Position numbers and translations under genes: made by a program. The notes below the pieces were generated by a model. The model saw only the letters and a program-made list of their open reading frames with translations, was not told the origin of the DNA and made no database searches. From NCBI GenBank assembly GCA_003166795.1, contig PMUS01000012.1:41009-87696 (forward strand): a DNA stretch of 46,688 bases. Reading direction: 5' to 3'. Position 1 is the first letter of the stretch, and each line of letters opens with the position of its first letter. The stretch is from Acidobacteriota bacterium. Its GTDB lineage: Bacteria > Acidobacteriota > Terriglobia > Acidiferrales > UBA7541. Positions 11,220 to 19,554 of this stretch are shown one piece after another.

Positions 11220-11320
11220 AAGGTGTGTTCGGACGTCCTCCGATCCGCACCATTCCCCTGCGCGCCGCGCCGCAGTTAGAAAGCGGCGGTGGGGGAACGC
11301 TACGCGACGACGGGCAAGAG

Positions 11321-11400
11321 TACTTGCTGCAATAACGGCAGCGCACGGGAAGGCGCTTCGCGCCGTCTCATGACGTCGTGGCTAAAGGCACGACCTACAA
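11321..11400 (+). repeat. Compound palindromic repeat, copy A
   Basis: Starts tacttgctgcaataacgg, continues with the small stem ggcgc-ttc-gcgcc (11352-11364), and ends with palindrome gtcgtggctaaaggcacgac (11375-11394) plus ctacaaag. The same order of parts at nearly the same spacing occurs at 38004-38090 (copy B) and, more diverged, at 19412-19500 (copy C). The last palindrome has one mismatch in this copy. Confidence 0.75.
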
Positions 11401-11576
11401 AGATTCTCGTTTGGCAGGCACGGCTCAAGTAGGACGACTGCGCTCTATGAAAGGGCGGGACGCCGGCGGTACGAGAACCGGCCTCGCTCAATTCGAATGG
11501 CAGCGAAGGTCGAAGAAGAAAAGTCTGGTGGCGTCAATAGAGGCGGATGGCGCCTATCTCGCCAAGGATCTTTGCC

Positions 11577-11597
11577 GGGCGTAGCGGTGCTACGCCC
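11577..11597. repeat. Short intergenic palindrome, gggcgtagc family
   Basis: Arms gggcgtagc/gctacgccc with loop ggt, the reverse complement of the element at 353-373. It lies 37 bp beyond the malonyl-CoA decarboxylase stop. Confidence 0.65.
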
Positions 11598-11633
11598 CCA
11601 CGAAATCATCTTCAGGATTGCGGCGGCGCTGTT

Positions 11634-13004
11634 CTAACGGCGTTTATCGCGCGGAGCTTTTTCGGGGGCGGAGTCCCAAGCGTCGGCGACGGTTTTGTGT
11701 TCGCGGTAGAGGCTGCTTGGGACGCGAATCTGGCCGCCGCGCACGAAGCGCTCGTGGTTCTCCTCGAGTTCGTCGGGGAGGTAACGATAGTTGACGGTCA
11801 CGCCGAACGACGCTTCCATTCCGTAGGGCCGCAAGTTTCCGAAAACGTTGATGCGTTCGAGACGCGCGCCGTTGGAAAGATGAAATGTGGCGACCGGATC
11901 GTAGAGCTTTGCTCCACGCCGCGCCCGGGTGAGATAGGCGAGGGCGAGGCGCTCAAGCGGCTCCGCAAGAGTTCGGCGATGCAACAGGGGATTTTGCAGC
12001 AGCTTGAAGAAAGCCTCCACGGGATCGCGGAGCCGGGCGGCCGACGTCAGCTCGGTGGAATATTCGGCGAGCAATCGTGATAAGCGATCGGGCGTGAAGC
12101 CCAATTCGTTCCGTGTGTCCTGGAGCGCGCGAGAGAACAGGGGCAGAGGCGAAAGCGTGCTGTAAGTGCGGATGTTCGGAAATTCGGCGGCAAGCTCCGT
12201 TACAACCTGCTTGATCAGGAAATTTCCAAAGGGAACGTTGCGCAGGCCCTGCAGGCAGTTGTTGATGGAATAAAAGATGGCGGTATCGGCCTTGTCCGTC
12301 GCAAGCACCGGAGCGTTGACGTCGAGCAAAGGCTCGAGGTCTCCGGCGAGTCCCCTCGACAGCGCGACTTCCACAAAGATGATTGGCTCGTCGGCGAGCG
12401 CCGGATGAAAAAAGGCGAAGCAGCGGCGGTCGGATTCGAGGCGGCGGCGCAGATCGGGCCAGCCGTTGATTTCATGCACCGATTCATAGCGGATGAGTTT
12501 TTCGAGGATGCGAGCCGAAGTCTGCCAGCTGATTCGTTCGAGGCGCAGGAAACCGCGATTAAACCAGGATCTGAAAAGGTGCCTGAGGTCGGAATCGAGC
12601 GCGTCGAAATTCGAGCCATTGGAGGGTAGGGAAAGCAGATGCTCCCGCAGCGTGACGAGAGTTTCCGTTCCGCCCGGCGCCGTATTGATGCGGCGAATGA
12701 GTTCCTGGCGCGGAGCTTCGACGGCCTCGGAAAGCGCGGCCAGAGTGGTCGTGCTGGGCGAGCCTTCGTACGCGGCCGCGGCGCGACGAACGTCGGCTTC
12801 GTCGGGTGAAAACTCGCGCGACAGAATTTCGAAAAATGCCGGCCGCTGGTCCGGCTTCATGGAATTGTAGGCGGCGATGATTTCCTGCGCGATCGCGGTT
12901 TGCGAAGCCTCGCCGCGCTCGGACAGCAGGCGATGGCAGAGAAAACGCATGTCCCTGCGGCGTCCGTGGAGCGACTGCAGGAGATTGGAGAGGAACCCGG
13001 GCAT
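11634..13004 (-). CDS. Malonyl-CoA decarboxylase
   Basis: 456 residues. It should convert malonyl-CoA to acetyl-CoA and CO2 in the cytosol, by similarity to the eukaryotic MLYCD/rhizobial MatA-type family. The helical N-terminal domain (1-150) is followed by the acetyltransferase-fold catalytic domain. There FFHPALADEPIIFVEVAL (199-216) and FYSINNCLQGL (244-254) are typical. The LSPLP motif (S285) and FHLSNGARLERIN (H375) correspond to the Ser/His pair of the human enzyme. The gene has its own promoter with a perfect TATAAT 10 bp before the ATG and no SD, pointing to a leaderless transcript. It follows the cytochrome/TPR gene by 73 bp. No malonate transport or activation gene is visible nearby, so it probably tunes malonyl-CoA levels. 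Confidence 0.85.
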   Translation of the reverse strand: MPGFLSNLLQSLHGRRRDMRFLCHRLLSERGEASQTAIAQEIIAAYNSMKPDQRPAFFEILSREFSPDEADVRRAAAAYEGSPSTTTLAALSEAVEAPRQELIRRINTAPGGTETLVTLREHLLSLPSNGSNFDALDSDLRHLFRSWFNRGFLRLERISWQTSARILEKLIRYESVHEINGWPDLRRRLESDRRCFAFFHPALADEPIIFVEVALSRGLAGDLEPLLDVNAPVLATDKADTAIFYSINNCLQGLRNVPFGNFLIKQVVTELAAEFPNIRTYSTLSPLPLFSRALQDTRNELGFTPDRLSRLLAEYSTELTSAARLRDPVEAFFKLLQNPLLHRRTLAEPLERLALAYLTRARRGAKLYDPVATFHLSNGARLERINVFGNLRPYGMEASFGVTVNYRYLPDELEENHERFVRGGQIRVPSSLYREHKTVADAWDSAPEKAPRDKRR

Positions 13005-13014
13005 CGAAGTAAAA

Positions 13015-13043
13015 ATTATAACGCAGACGCGCGACCGTGTGTA
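13015..13043 (-). promoter_or_regulatory. Promoter of malonyl-CoA decarboxylase, probably leaderless
   Basis: Minus-strand TACACA (13043-13038), 17 bp, then perfect TATAAT (13020-13015). The ATG at 13004 is only 10 bp past the -10 box, so transcription should start within a few bases of the start codon. No SD is present. Confidence 0.55.
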
Positions 13044-13077
13044 TTACAGGCGAAAGACTGTTGCCAGAGGGGCAGGC

Positions 13078-14862
13078 TTAGTGGACGGGCGAACGCTGGC
13101 GGGCGAGATCGCGGTTTTCCTGGGCCGTTTTGTTCGCGGGATCGAGCGCGAGGGCCTTGTCGAATTGCTCTAGGGCTTCATCCGGCTTGTCCATGCGCAG
13201 GAGCAACTCGCCGAAATCGTTGCGAACTTGCGCGTCGGCAGGATCAGCGGCCGCCAGGGCGGAGAAGTCTTGCGCGGCCTCATCGAGCTGGCCGGATTTG
13301 ACGAGCGCGCGGGCGAGGTTGTAGCGCGCGTTGGCGTAATCAGATTGGAGCGCGAGCGCCATGCGGAACTGCTCGATCGCTTCGCGCGTGCGGCCCAGAG
13401 AGCCGAGCGCAAGCCCGAGCCAGTTGTGTCCCTCCGACTGCTTCGGGTCGAGGCGTACGGCGGTTTCGAGCGCGGCTTCGGCGCCACCCGGATTGAACCG
13501 CGAAAGCATCAGCGCGCCAAGCCATAGGCGCGCCCAGAAATCGCGCGGATTCTTTTCCACATCGTGGCGCATCACCGCTTCCTGAAGTTCGCGCCGGCGG
13601 TCGCCTGGACCGCGCGGCAAAACCTGAAGCCATAGGTGGGCCATTTCGTCAGTAGATTGATCGCCGCCCACAACGCGCTGAGGGGGACGATGCGGATTGC
13701 GCGGATTCGCCCGGGAATTGTCGAAATGCCAGCGCATGGAGACGATGGTGCCCTTGGGAAGGAATACGGGCTCGCGATAGTGGTAAACAGCCTGCCAGTT
13801 CGGATCCCACTGCGGTATTTTGATTAGCCATTTGCGCTGGCCGTTGGGCAGCGTCGCGTAACTTTCGAGTTGATGCCCTAAATAATGCGCGTGCGGGTAG
13901 ATAGCGAGCACGTCCACGTCCAGCGGCAGGCGAAAATTATCCGCTACGGTGAAATCGCGGGCTCCAGCGGGAATGTCGAGCTGGCTATCGCGTTCGAGCT
14001 CGATCAGCAGCGGGAAGCGATCGGGCGGCTTGTCAGTGAAGTAGAGGCCGATGGACGGCTTCACTTGCATGGGCATGCCCATCGGCATCATGTGCGCGTT
14101 GAGTATGAGGTCGGTGCCTGGATCGAGTTCCCACGCGAGGCCATCCGGTTCGATCCAAGGCGCGCCGCCGGGCTTCCAGAAAAGGAAATGGCTGTCGAAA
14201 TCGAAAACGCTGTGTTGAACGCTGAGATCCATGCCGGGAAAACCTGCGCCCGGCTCGGTTTCGCGGCGTCGCGCGGAGCGCGCGCGATCCACCAACAGGT
14301 TCGCGTGATGCACGCCGTGAGGGACGCCGGGGCGGACTTCGATCGCGCGAACGTAACGCCGCGTAGTGAGCTGAGGCGAGAAAATAAAATTCCAGAAAAC
14401 ATCGGGACCGGAAACCGGAACCGAGTAGGCGCGCGTTGCGTCGAGAATCATGTCGGGAGGGCCCAGCTGCCAGCCGGCAGTGAAATTCGGCGGGGACGGG
14501 ATCTCAGACGGGGGACCCTGGGGCGCACCGTTCTTGACCCATTCGACGATGAGGCGGATTTCGCCATAGGTGAGGCGGGATTCATTGGCGAAGTCGCCGT
14601 AACCGTGCTCGGGAAGCCATGGGGGCATCGAGCGAGTGCGGACCGCGGCGGCAATCTGCGGCGCGTAGTGCTTGGCGTCGTCGTAGCTGAGCAGGGGGAA
14701 TGGGCCGGATTCACCGGGACGATGGCACGAGGCGCATGAACGGTACAGGATCGGAGCTATATCGTGGGCGTAGGTCGGCGAGGGCGCGTTCTGCGCCGCT
14801 GCGGGCACGGCGAACACGAGCGCGATGACTGCTCGTGCCGCCGCGCACTTCACGGGATGCAT
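13078..14862 (-). CDS. Secreted cytochrome c / copper type II monooxygenase-like / TPR fusion
   Basis: 594 residues. A signal peptide (1-23, ending PAAAQ) precedes a short heme-binding segment with CASCH (C43, C46, H47). Residues about 125-390 resemble the two beta-sandwich domains of copper type II ascorbate-dependent (PHM/DBM-like) monooxygenases. Visible candidate copper ligands are the HH pair in PHGVHHANL (H185/H186), H257 in NAHMMPMG, and H324/H326 in YPHAHYLGH. M376/H379 in SMRWHF are further candidates. The last part (about 435-590) has at least four TPR repeats. It should act in the periplasm, but substrate and activity are unknown. The start ATG is 7 nt after the sodC stop, with AGAAGTAGGG upstream, so the two are translated from one mRNA. 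The domain match is from recognised motifs, not an alignment. Confidence 0.75.
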   Translation of the reverse strand: MHPVKCAAARAVIALVFAVPAAAQNAPSPTYAHDIAPILYRSCASCHRPGESGPFPLLSYDDAKHYAPQIAAAVRTRSMPPWLPEHGYGDFANESRLTYGEIRLIVEWVKNGAPQGPPSEIPSPPNFTAGWQLGPPDMILDATRAYSVPVSGPDVFWNFIFSPQLTTRRYVRAIEVRPGVPHGVHHANLLVDRARSARRRETEPGAGFPGMDLSVQHSVFDFDSHFLFWKPGGAPWIEPDGLAWELDPGTDLILNAHMMPMGMPMQVKPSIGLYFTDKPPDRFPLLIELERDSQLDIPAGARDFTVADNFRLPLDVDVLAIYPHAHYLGHQLESYATLPNGQRKWLIKIPQWDPNWQAVYHYREPVFLPKGTIVSMRWHFDNSRANPRNPHRPPQRVVGGDQSTDEMAHLWLQVLPRGPGDRRRELQEAVMRHDVEKNPRDFWARLWLGALMLSRFNPGGAEAALETAVRLDPKQSEGHNWLGLALGSLGRTREAIEQFRMALALQSDYANARYNLARALVKSGQLDEAAQDFSALAAADPADAQVRNDFGELLLRMDKPDEALEQFDKALALDPANKTAQENRDLARQRSPVH

Positions 14863-14869
14863 GGAAACC

Positions 14870-15400
14870 CTACTTCTGAATGACGCCGCAGGCGATGCGA
14901 TCGCCGGAGTTTCCGGAGGGATCGCTCATCAAATCGTCGGCCTTCGCGTGGATCACGAGCGATGTGCCGCCGTCGTGGAAAAGAGAATTGGCGCCGTCGC
15001 CGAGCGTTACGTCCTTATCAAGGACGCTGGCGCTGCCCTTGCCGTCCGCGCCGACAGTGAGATTCGGCAAATCACCGGCGTGCGGATGGGGGTCCATCGT
15101 GTTGTTCACGCCGTGGTGAGCCATGGTCGGGTTGAAATGGCCGCCAGCCGTCGTGAAAGCCGGGCCTTCGCACTTGCCGACCGTGTGAATGTGGATGCCG
15201 TGATCGCCTGCGGGCAAGCCTGCAACCTTTACCATTATCTGGACGCCGCCGCTAACGGCTTTGAGCTTGGCGGTGCCGATCTTTGCGCCTTGTGCGTTCA
15301 TGATGTCCGCGTTCGCGGATTTTGGGGCCGTATCAGCCAAAGCGGCAGCGGCGCAAATGCAAAGCAGCGCGGGAATCAGAAGCAAATTTCGAATGTGCAT
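14870..15400 (-). CDS. sodC: Cu/Zn superoxide dismutase, secreted
   Basis: 176 residues from ATG 15400, with SD GGGAGGA about 8 nt upstream; the frame is open further but without an SD. Signal peptide 1-22 (ending ALADT). Copper ligands H70 and H72 (HGIHIH), H88 (GGHFNP) and H151 (SLVIHAKADD) are visible. The zinc loop HHGVNNTMDPHPHAGDLPN contributes H96/H97, H107 and D110. The C77-C171 disulfide pair is kept. The enzyme turns superoxide into H2O2 and O2 in the periplasm. It is the first gene of a tight two-gene unit with the cytochrome/copper fusion protein. An extended -10 box (TGCTAGAAT) lies 48 bp before the start. Confidence 0.96.
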   Translation of the reverse strand: MHIRNLLLIPALLCICAAAALADTAPKSANADIMNAQGAKIGTAKLKAVSGGVQIMVKVAGLPAGDHGIHIHTVGKCEGPAFTTAGGHFNPTMAHHGVNNTMDPHPHAGDLPNLTVGADGKGSASVLDKDVTLGDGANSLFHDGGTSLVIHAKADDLMSDPSGNSGDRIACGVIQK

Positions 15401-15447
15401 CGGTGTGTCCTCCCTCAGAGGCGTAAGCAAAAATCCTGACAGGCGAA

Positions 15448-15453
15448 ATTCTA
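15448..15453 (-). promoter_or_regulatory. Candidate extended -10 element of sodC
   Basis: Minus-strand TGC-TAGAAT with no convincing -35 box. A start near 15441 would give a leader of about 40 nt containing the GGGAGGA SD. Confidence 0.35.
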
Positions 15454-15610
15454 GCACAGCGGCGTGAGTTGGCGTCGGACGCAGAAGTCGCGGCAAGCGC
15501 AACGGATGGGCAGCATCGAGGCAAGGTCGCGCGCCGGGCATCCGCCTGAGGCGGACCGTGCCCCTACGAAGAAAAACGAGGCTGCTGGAGCGAGGATGCC
15601 GAGGCGGCAG

Positions 15611-15901
15611 CTAATGTTTGGGTAGGACGAAGCCTTCGGGTGGCTTCGAGCCGTCGCCGAAGAAGAATTGCTCCATCTGCTCTTCCATAATTTTCTGCGA
15701 GTTGGGGTCCATGGGGTTGAGGCGGAATTCGTTGAGCAGCATCTTGGAATGGTCAACCCACATTTTCCAGGCGTCCTTGGAGACGTGCTCGTAAACGCGT
15801 TTGCCGATATCGCCCTTCCATGGGATGCGGTCGAGTCCGGGCAGCTCTTTGCCGAGTTTCACGCACTTCACCATGCGAACTGTCTGCGCTTCATCGGCCA
15901 T
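15611..15901 (-). CDS. yggX: Fe(2+)-trafficking / oxidative damage protection protein YggX
   Basis: 96 residues from ATG 15901, with GGAGG 10 nt upstream. A longer frame to 16099 exists but overlaps the divergent reductase start and exceeds the family length of about 90. Family hallmarks are a conserved Cys near the start (C13, MVKCVKLGKELPGL), IGKRVYEHVSKDAWKMWVDH, MLLNEFRLN and a closing EEQMEQFFFG. YggX proteins protect Fe-S clusters and labile iron from oxidative damage in the cytosol. The next gene on this strand, 210 bp on, is sodC, so the neighbourhood is linked to oxidative stress. Confidence 0.9.
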   Translation of the reverse strand: MADEAQTVRMVKCVKLGKELPGLDRIPWKGDIGKRVYEHVSKDAWKMWVDHSKMLLNEFRLNPMDPNSQKIMEEQMEQFFFGDGSKPPEGFVLPKH

Positions 15902-16074
15902 TTTGGGAAAGCCTCCGTTGAGATGCGTCAACCATCTTAAGCGCGGAGGCATGGCGACCGCAACTCGGAGCGCCGCTTGGGGGGCGCGCGCGGCTTGACA
16001 TTGTCGAGAAGCGCCAACAGAATCTTTGTCTTTTCGAAGTGGCGCATAATTCAATTTCGTAAGAGGGGGACTAC

Positions 16075-17052
16075 TTGCAACACGTACGGCTTGGTTCAAC
16101 GGGGTTGAAGGTTTCCAGGCTTTGCCTGGGCACGATGACGTTTGGCTACCAGTGCGATGAAGCCACGTCGTTCGCGATCATGGACCGCGCGTCCGCCGGC
16201 GGGATTACTTTTCTCGATAGCTCAGACGTCTATCCGCTCGGCGGCGGGCTGGAGCGCGCCGGCCGCACGGAGGAAATCATCGGACGCTGGATGAAGGGCA
16301 AACGGCACGACTGGGTTATCGCCACGAAATGCTTCGGAGCGACCGGGCCGCAGCCCTTTCATGCCGGAAACAATCGCCGGCACATTTTCGACGCCGTGGA
16401 CGCCTCGCTGCGGCGACTGGGCACGGACTTCATTGATCTATATCAGCTGCACGGCTTCGATCCGCAAGTGACGCTAGACGAGACTCTCGGCGCGCTCGAC
16501 GATCTGGTGCGCGCCGGCAAGGTTCGATACATCGGCTGCTCGAATCACCTGGCGTACCAGGTGGCGCGCGCGCTGGGCCGCAGCGACGTGCACGGGTGGG
16601 CTCGCTTCATCTCCGTGCAGCCGCGCTACAATATGCTCTATCGCGAAATCGAACGTGAATTGCTGCCGCTCTGCGCGGAAGAGGGCATCGGCGTGATTCC
16701 CTATAACCCGATTGCGGGCGGAATGCTCACGGGAAAGCACGACCGAACAAAACCGCCCAGCGAGGGCACGCGTTTTGCGGTGAGCGGGCGAGTGGGGGAG
16801 CTATACAAGGGGCGCTACTGGCAGGAGCACGTGTTCAACGCGGTGGACGAGCTGGCGCGAATCGGGGCGAAAGCGAATATATCCCTGACGACGCTTGCGG
16901 TTGCGTGGGTGCTCACCAATCCCACGATTACAAGCCCCATCATTGGCGCCAGCAAGCCGGAGCAGCTCGACGCGACGCTGGCTGCGCTCGACACGACGCT
17001 CAGCCCGGATCTGCTCGCCGAACTGGATAAGGCAACTATCCAATTTCGATAG
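16075..17052 (+). CDS. Aldo/keto reductase
   Basis: 325 residues, starting at TTG 16075 with strong SD AGAGGGGGA 6 nt upstream. The NADPH-dependent (alpha/beta)8 barrel family is evident. N-terminal RLGSTGLKVSRLCLGTMTFG is followed by catalytic tetrad D48 and Y53 (DSSDVY), K85 (IATKCFG) and H126 (LYQLHGF). The C-terminal cofactor part is SPIIGASKPEQL. It resembles the YajO/Tas-like general reductases acting on small carbonyls, so the substrate cannot be named. It is divergent from yggX and convergent with the carboxylesterase. Confidence 0.9.
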   Translation: MQHVRLGSTGLKVSRLCLGTMTFGYQCDEATSFAIMDRASAGGITFLDSSDVYPLGGGLERAGRTEEIIGRWMKGKRHDWVIATKCFGATGPQPFHAGNNRRHIFDAVDASLRRLGTDFIDLYQLHGFDPQVTLDETLGALDDLVRAGKVRYIGCSNHLAYQVARALGRSDVHGWARFISVQPRYNMLYREIERELLPLCAEEGIGVIPYNPIAGGMLTGKHDRTKPPSEGTRFAVSGRVGELYKGRYWQEHVFNAVDELARIGAKANISLTTLAVAWVLTNPTITSPIIGASKPEQLDATLAALDTTLSPDLLAELDKATIQFR

Positions 17053-17106
17053 GCAGGTTTTCCGGCACGCGGTCGCTAGATGGGCTGCGCCGAGCCAAGC
17101 ACGTTC

Positions 17107-17135
17107 GCCGGGCGTAGCAAACTTTGCCCCTACAA
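17107..17135. repeat. Degenerate gggcgtagc-type repeat
   Basis: gccgggcgtagcaaactttg followed by cccctac resembles the palindromes at 353 and 11577, but the right arm has decayed. It lies between the convergent reductase and esterase genes. Confidence 0.4.
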
Positions 17136-17152
17136 AACCGCTGGCGACGCGC

Positions 17153-18745
17153 TCAGGGTTTCGGCGCGGCCTCGCCGCGACGCCAGGCGAAGTAGCCATC
17201 CAACACCTGGAGCTTATCGAGATTGGGCACGGGGATAGCCTCCGACGGATCGTTGAGCTTCATCACCCGCTGATTTGCGTCCGTGAAAGCAGGCCACGCC
17301 GGCAAGCCGGCGCCATTTGGATCACCCGTCTTGGCAAAATTCACCCAGTAGGATGACACCTCATCTGACACCGCTTGATCGGCCGGGGTCGGAGCCATCG
17401 CCGCAGAGAAATTGCCGAAGACGAAGGCAATCTCGCTGCCGTGAGACGCGCCCCAATCCTTAAACTGCGGCGTGTTCGGATATTGCGGACGATGGCTGAA
17501 GTAGTAGACGAAAACTTTTCCCTTACCCGTGCGCGATTGCAAGCGCGCCCAGGCCCAGGTCGGCCATGCGAACGTGGCATCGCGGAACATATCGCGAGCC
17601 GAACGTAGGGCATTTGCGTCCGTGTCCCCCGGATAGGCGGCGAAAATCTTGTCGGCGTAATCACCATAGCCCGTATGGATGCTCGATTGATAGACGGCTG
17701 CGGCGATGGACGGGACGAAGAGCGCGCCTTCGTCGGCGTTGCTTCCGATCAAGACCGGAGTGTCATTGTATTTCCCGGCCTCATAGAGCTTGTACTGATC
17801 GCCCAGAAGAACGTAACCGTCGAAAACTGGCCAGGCTCCGCCGAGAGCAGAATTCGAGTTCTTCAGAATGACTTCCGCTGATTTCTTGCGCGCATCGGCG
17901 ATCGAAGTCACACCCAACTTCGAAAGATACGCCGTTCCATTCTTTTCAGCAGTGGGGAGCGAGACCATGTTCGTCCCGCCTTCATTCGCGTGCCTTTCGG
18001 GTCCGAAGTTGCCGCCGCTTTCAGAAATGGCTCCGGTAAAAAGTCCCTTAGCGAGCGGCGAAGCGGCCAGCATGCTGACGGCAATTCCTCCGGCGGATTC
18101 GCCGAAGATCGTCACGCGGCCAGGATCACCTCCAAACGCCGCGATGTTCTTCTTCACCCATTGCAGTCCCGCGATTTGATCCAATAGGCCGTAGTTGCCG
18201 GAGTGGCCTCCCTGGTCGGCGCTCAGCTCAGGACTTGCGAGAAATCCGAACGCGCCCAGCCGATACGCGATGCTGACGAGCACCACTCCTTTCTTGGCAA
18301 GGTTTCTACCGTCGTACTGGCCGATGGAAGTTCCGCCAATTGTGAATCCGCCGCCGTAGATCCAGACCATCACGGCGAGCTTGTCTTTCGGCGACTTGGC
18401 CGGAGTCCAAACGTTGAGGTAGAGGCAGTCCTCGCTGACGGTCAAGGCATCGAGTCCGAGCGCGGGCATCACGATCGGCACTTGCATGCAGGCGGGCGCG
18501 AATTTGTCGGCCTGCAGAACATTCTTCCAGGGTGCGGCAGACTTCGGCGCGCGCCAGCGCAAATCTCCCAATGGAGGCGCGGCGAAGGGAATACCTTTGT
18601 AAATCGTGATCCCGTTCTCGACGGTTCCCTGGACGGGACCCGAATCCGTGCGGACTGACTTCGGCTCCTGTCCCGAGAGCGAAGAAGCGAACGCCAATAT
18701 AGAAACGAGCAAGAGGGCGATGAAACCATGCATCCGAGTCTTCAT
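17153..18745 (-). CDS. Type-B carboxylesterase, secreted
   Basis: 530 residues with a signal peptide (1-25, ending SLSGQ), typical length for the family. The alpha/beta-hydrolase triad is readable: S217 in FGESAGG, E339 in GSNADEG and H435 in GASHGSE. The oxyanion motif GGGFTIGG (131-138) and the family marker SEDCLYLNVW (104-113) are present. It should hydrolyse carboxylic esters in the periplasm or outside; the substrate is unknown. SD AAGGA precedes the ATG. It is transcribed alone, with the SnoaL-like gene 115 bp upstream on the same strand. Confidence 0.93.
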   Translation of the reverse strand: MKTRMHGFIALLLVSILAFASSLSGQEPKSVRTDSGPVQGTVENGITIYKGIPFAAPPLGDLRWRAPKSAAPWKNVLQADKFAPACMQVPIVMPALGLDALTVSEDCLYLNVWTPAKSPKDKLAVMVWIYGGGFTIGGTSIGQYDGRNLAKKGVVLVSIAYRLGAFGFLASPELSADQGGHSGNYGLLDQIAGLQWVKKNIAAFGGDPGRVTIFGESAGGIAVSMLAASPLAKGLFTGAISESGGNFGPERHANEGGTNMVSLPTAEKNGTAYLSKLGVTSIADARKKSAEVILKNSNSALGGAWPVFDGYVLLGDQYKLYEAGKYNDTPVLIGSNADEGALFVPSIAAAVYQSSIHTGYGDYADKIFAAYPGDTDANALRSARDMFRDATFAWPTWAWARLQSRTGKGKVFVYYFSHRPQYPNTPQFKDWGASHGSEIAFVFGNFSAAMAPTPADQAVSDEVSSYWVNFAKTGDPNGAGLPAWPAFTDANQRVMKLNDPSEAIPVPNLDKLQVLDGYFAWRRGEAAPKP

Positions 18746-18860
18746 TCCGATTGTCCTTTTTGGGCGGTCAGTTTAATGCTGGCCTGGCAGCTCCCATCCC
18801 CTGGAGCACGCGGCATTCTACATCCACTCTCTTCGGCGCCGCTTAAGGAATTGGGAGATT

Positions 18861-19391
18861 CTAGGCGCGCTTAATGACAAGTTCAGGCGGGCGTTTCCGC
18901 GGGACTCTTTTTCCGCGGCCGGGAAAGCGCGCGAGCACTTCGCCGTCCCAGAGACGGATAATGCGTTCGGTGAACAGCCATCGGCCGGCGACTTTCGCAA
19001 GCTGATCATCCCAGTAGCCGGCGAAGCGGATGACGTAGGGCGGCTCGCCCTGACATTCGGTGACCAGCGCAAACGACCGCACCGAACATCGCTCGCTATC
19101 GCCTTTCACCATGGATTGGGTGAGGTGGTGCTGGCGGCCGGGAAAATTGGGGACGTTACGGAAGTGCTCGGCGAAGCGGCGGATATTCTTGTGTCCTTCC
19201 CAGCGATCGGGGTCCTCGAAAACCTCCTCGATGACGACGGCGTCGGGTGTGAAGCAGGCGACGAGCGCGTCCACGTCGCCGGTGTCGAGCGCCCAGGCGT
19301 ACTCGGCGAGCAAATCGTTAATGGCGATGCGGTCTTCGGTCGTGAGCGGGCCGGCGGCTGCCACTGAGAACTCCTTCAAAGGTTCCGGCAT
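18861..19391 (-). CDS. SnoaL/NTF2-like domain protein
   Basis: 176 residues from ATG 19391. The frame is open to 19490, but that extension would translate through repeat copy C, so it is rejected. A single NTF2-like fold (about 20-150) is seen: LTTEDRIAINDLLAEYAWAL, then DTGDVDALVACFTPDAVV, RRFAEHFRN and a C-terminal strand set RWLFTERIIRLWDGE. This SnoaL_4-type fold includes small dehydratase/hydroxylase-like enzymes (for example in aromatic degradation) and non-enzymatic binders. The acid (D in DTGDVDAL) and a conserved His (HHLTQ) are visible. Its neighbours are an epimerase-like and a DUF3237 gene, which hints at small-molecule metabolism. No clear SD is seen. Confidence 0.72.
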   Translation of the reverse strand: MPEPLKEFSVAAAGPLTTEDRIAINDLLAEYAWALDTGDVDALVACFTPDAVVIEEVFEDPDRWEGHKNIRRFAEHFRNVPNFPGRQHHLTQSMVKGDSERCSVRSFALVTECQGEPPYVIRFAGYWDDQLAKVAGRWLFTERIIRLWDGEVLARFPGRGKRVPRKRPPELVIKRA

Positions 19392-19411
19392 CGAGCTTCG
19401 AAGCCCGGAAA

Positions 19412-19500
19412 TACATGCTGCGATAGAAGCACCGCGAAGGTCGGCGGTTCGCGTCGTCTGAAGCTTGTCGTGGCTGAAGCCACGACCCACAAAGCAGATA
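19412..19500 (+). repeat. Compound palindromic repeat, copy C
   Basis: tacatgctgcgatagaag, then a diverged small stem, then perfect palindrome gtcgtggctgaagccacgac (19467-19486) followed by ccacaaagcag. Same order and spacing as copies A and B. Confidence 0.7.
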
Positions 19501-19554
19501 GGCGCCGCGGTTCCGTCGGCTTCGCTCGGGACAGGTTCCGCGCTGCGTCGCGCG

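Larger units (their letters stand above)
11220..11633. other. 414-bp gene-free, repeat-rich region
   Basis: Between the DUF2007 gene and the end of malonyl-CoA decarboxylase I see no real gene. It contains compound repeat copy A (11321-11400) and the gggcgtagc palindrome (11577-11597). A further short inverted pair, gccgg.../...ccggc, lies near 11461-11486. Confidence 0.6.
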
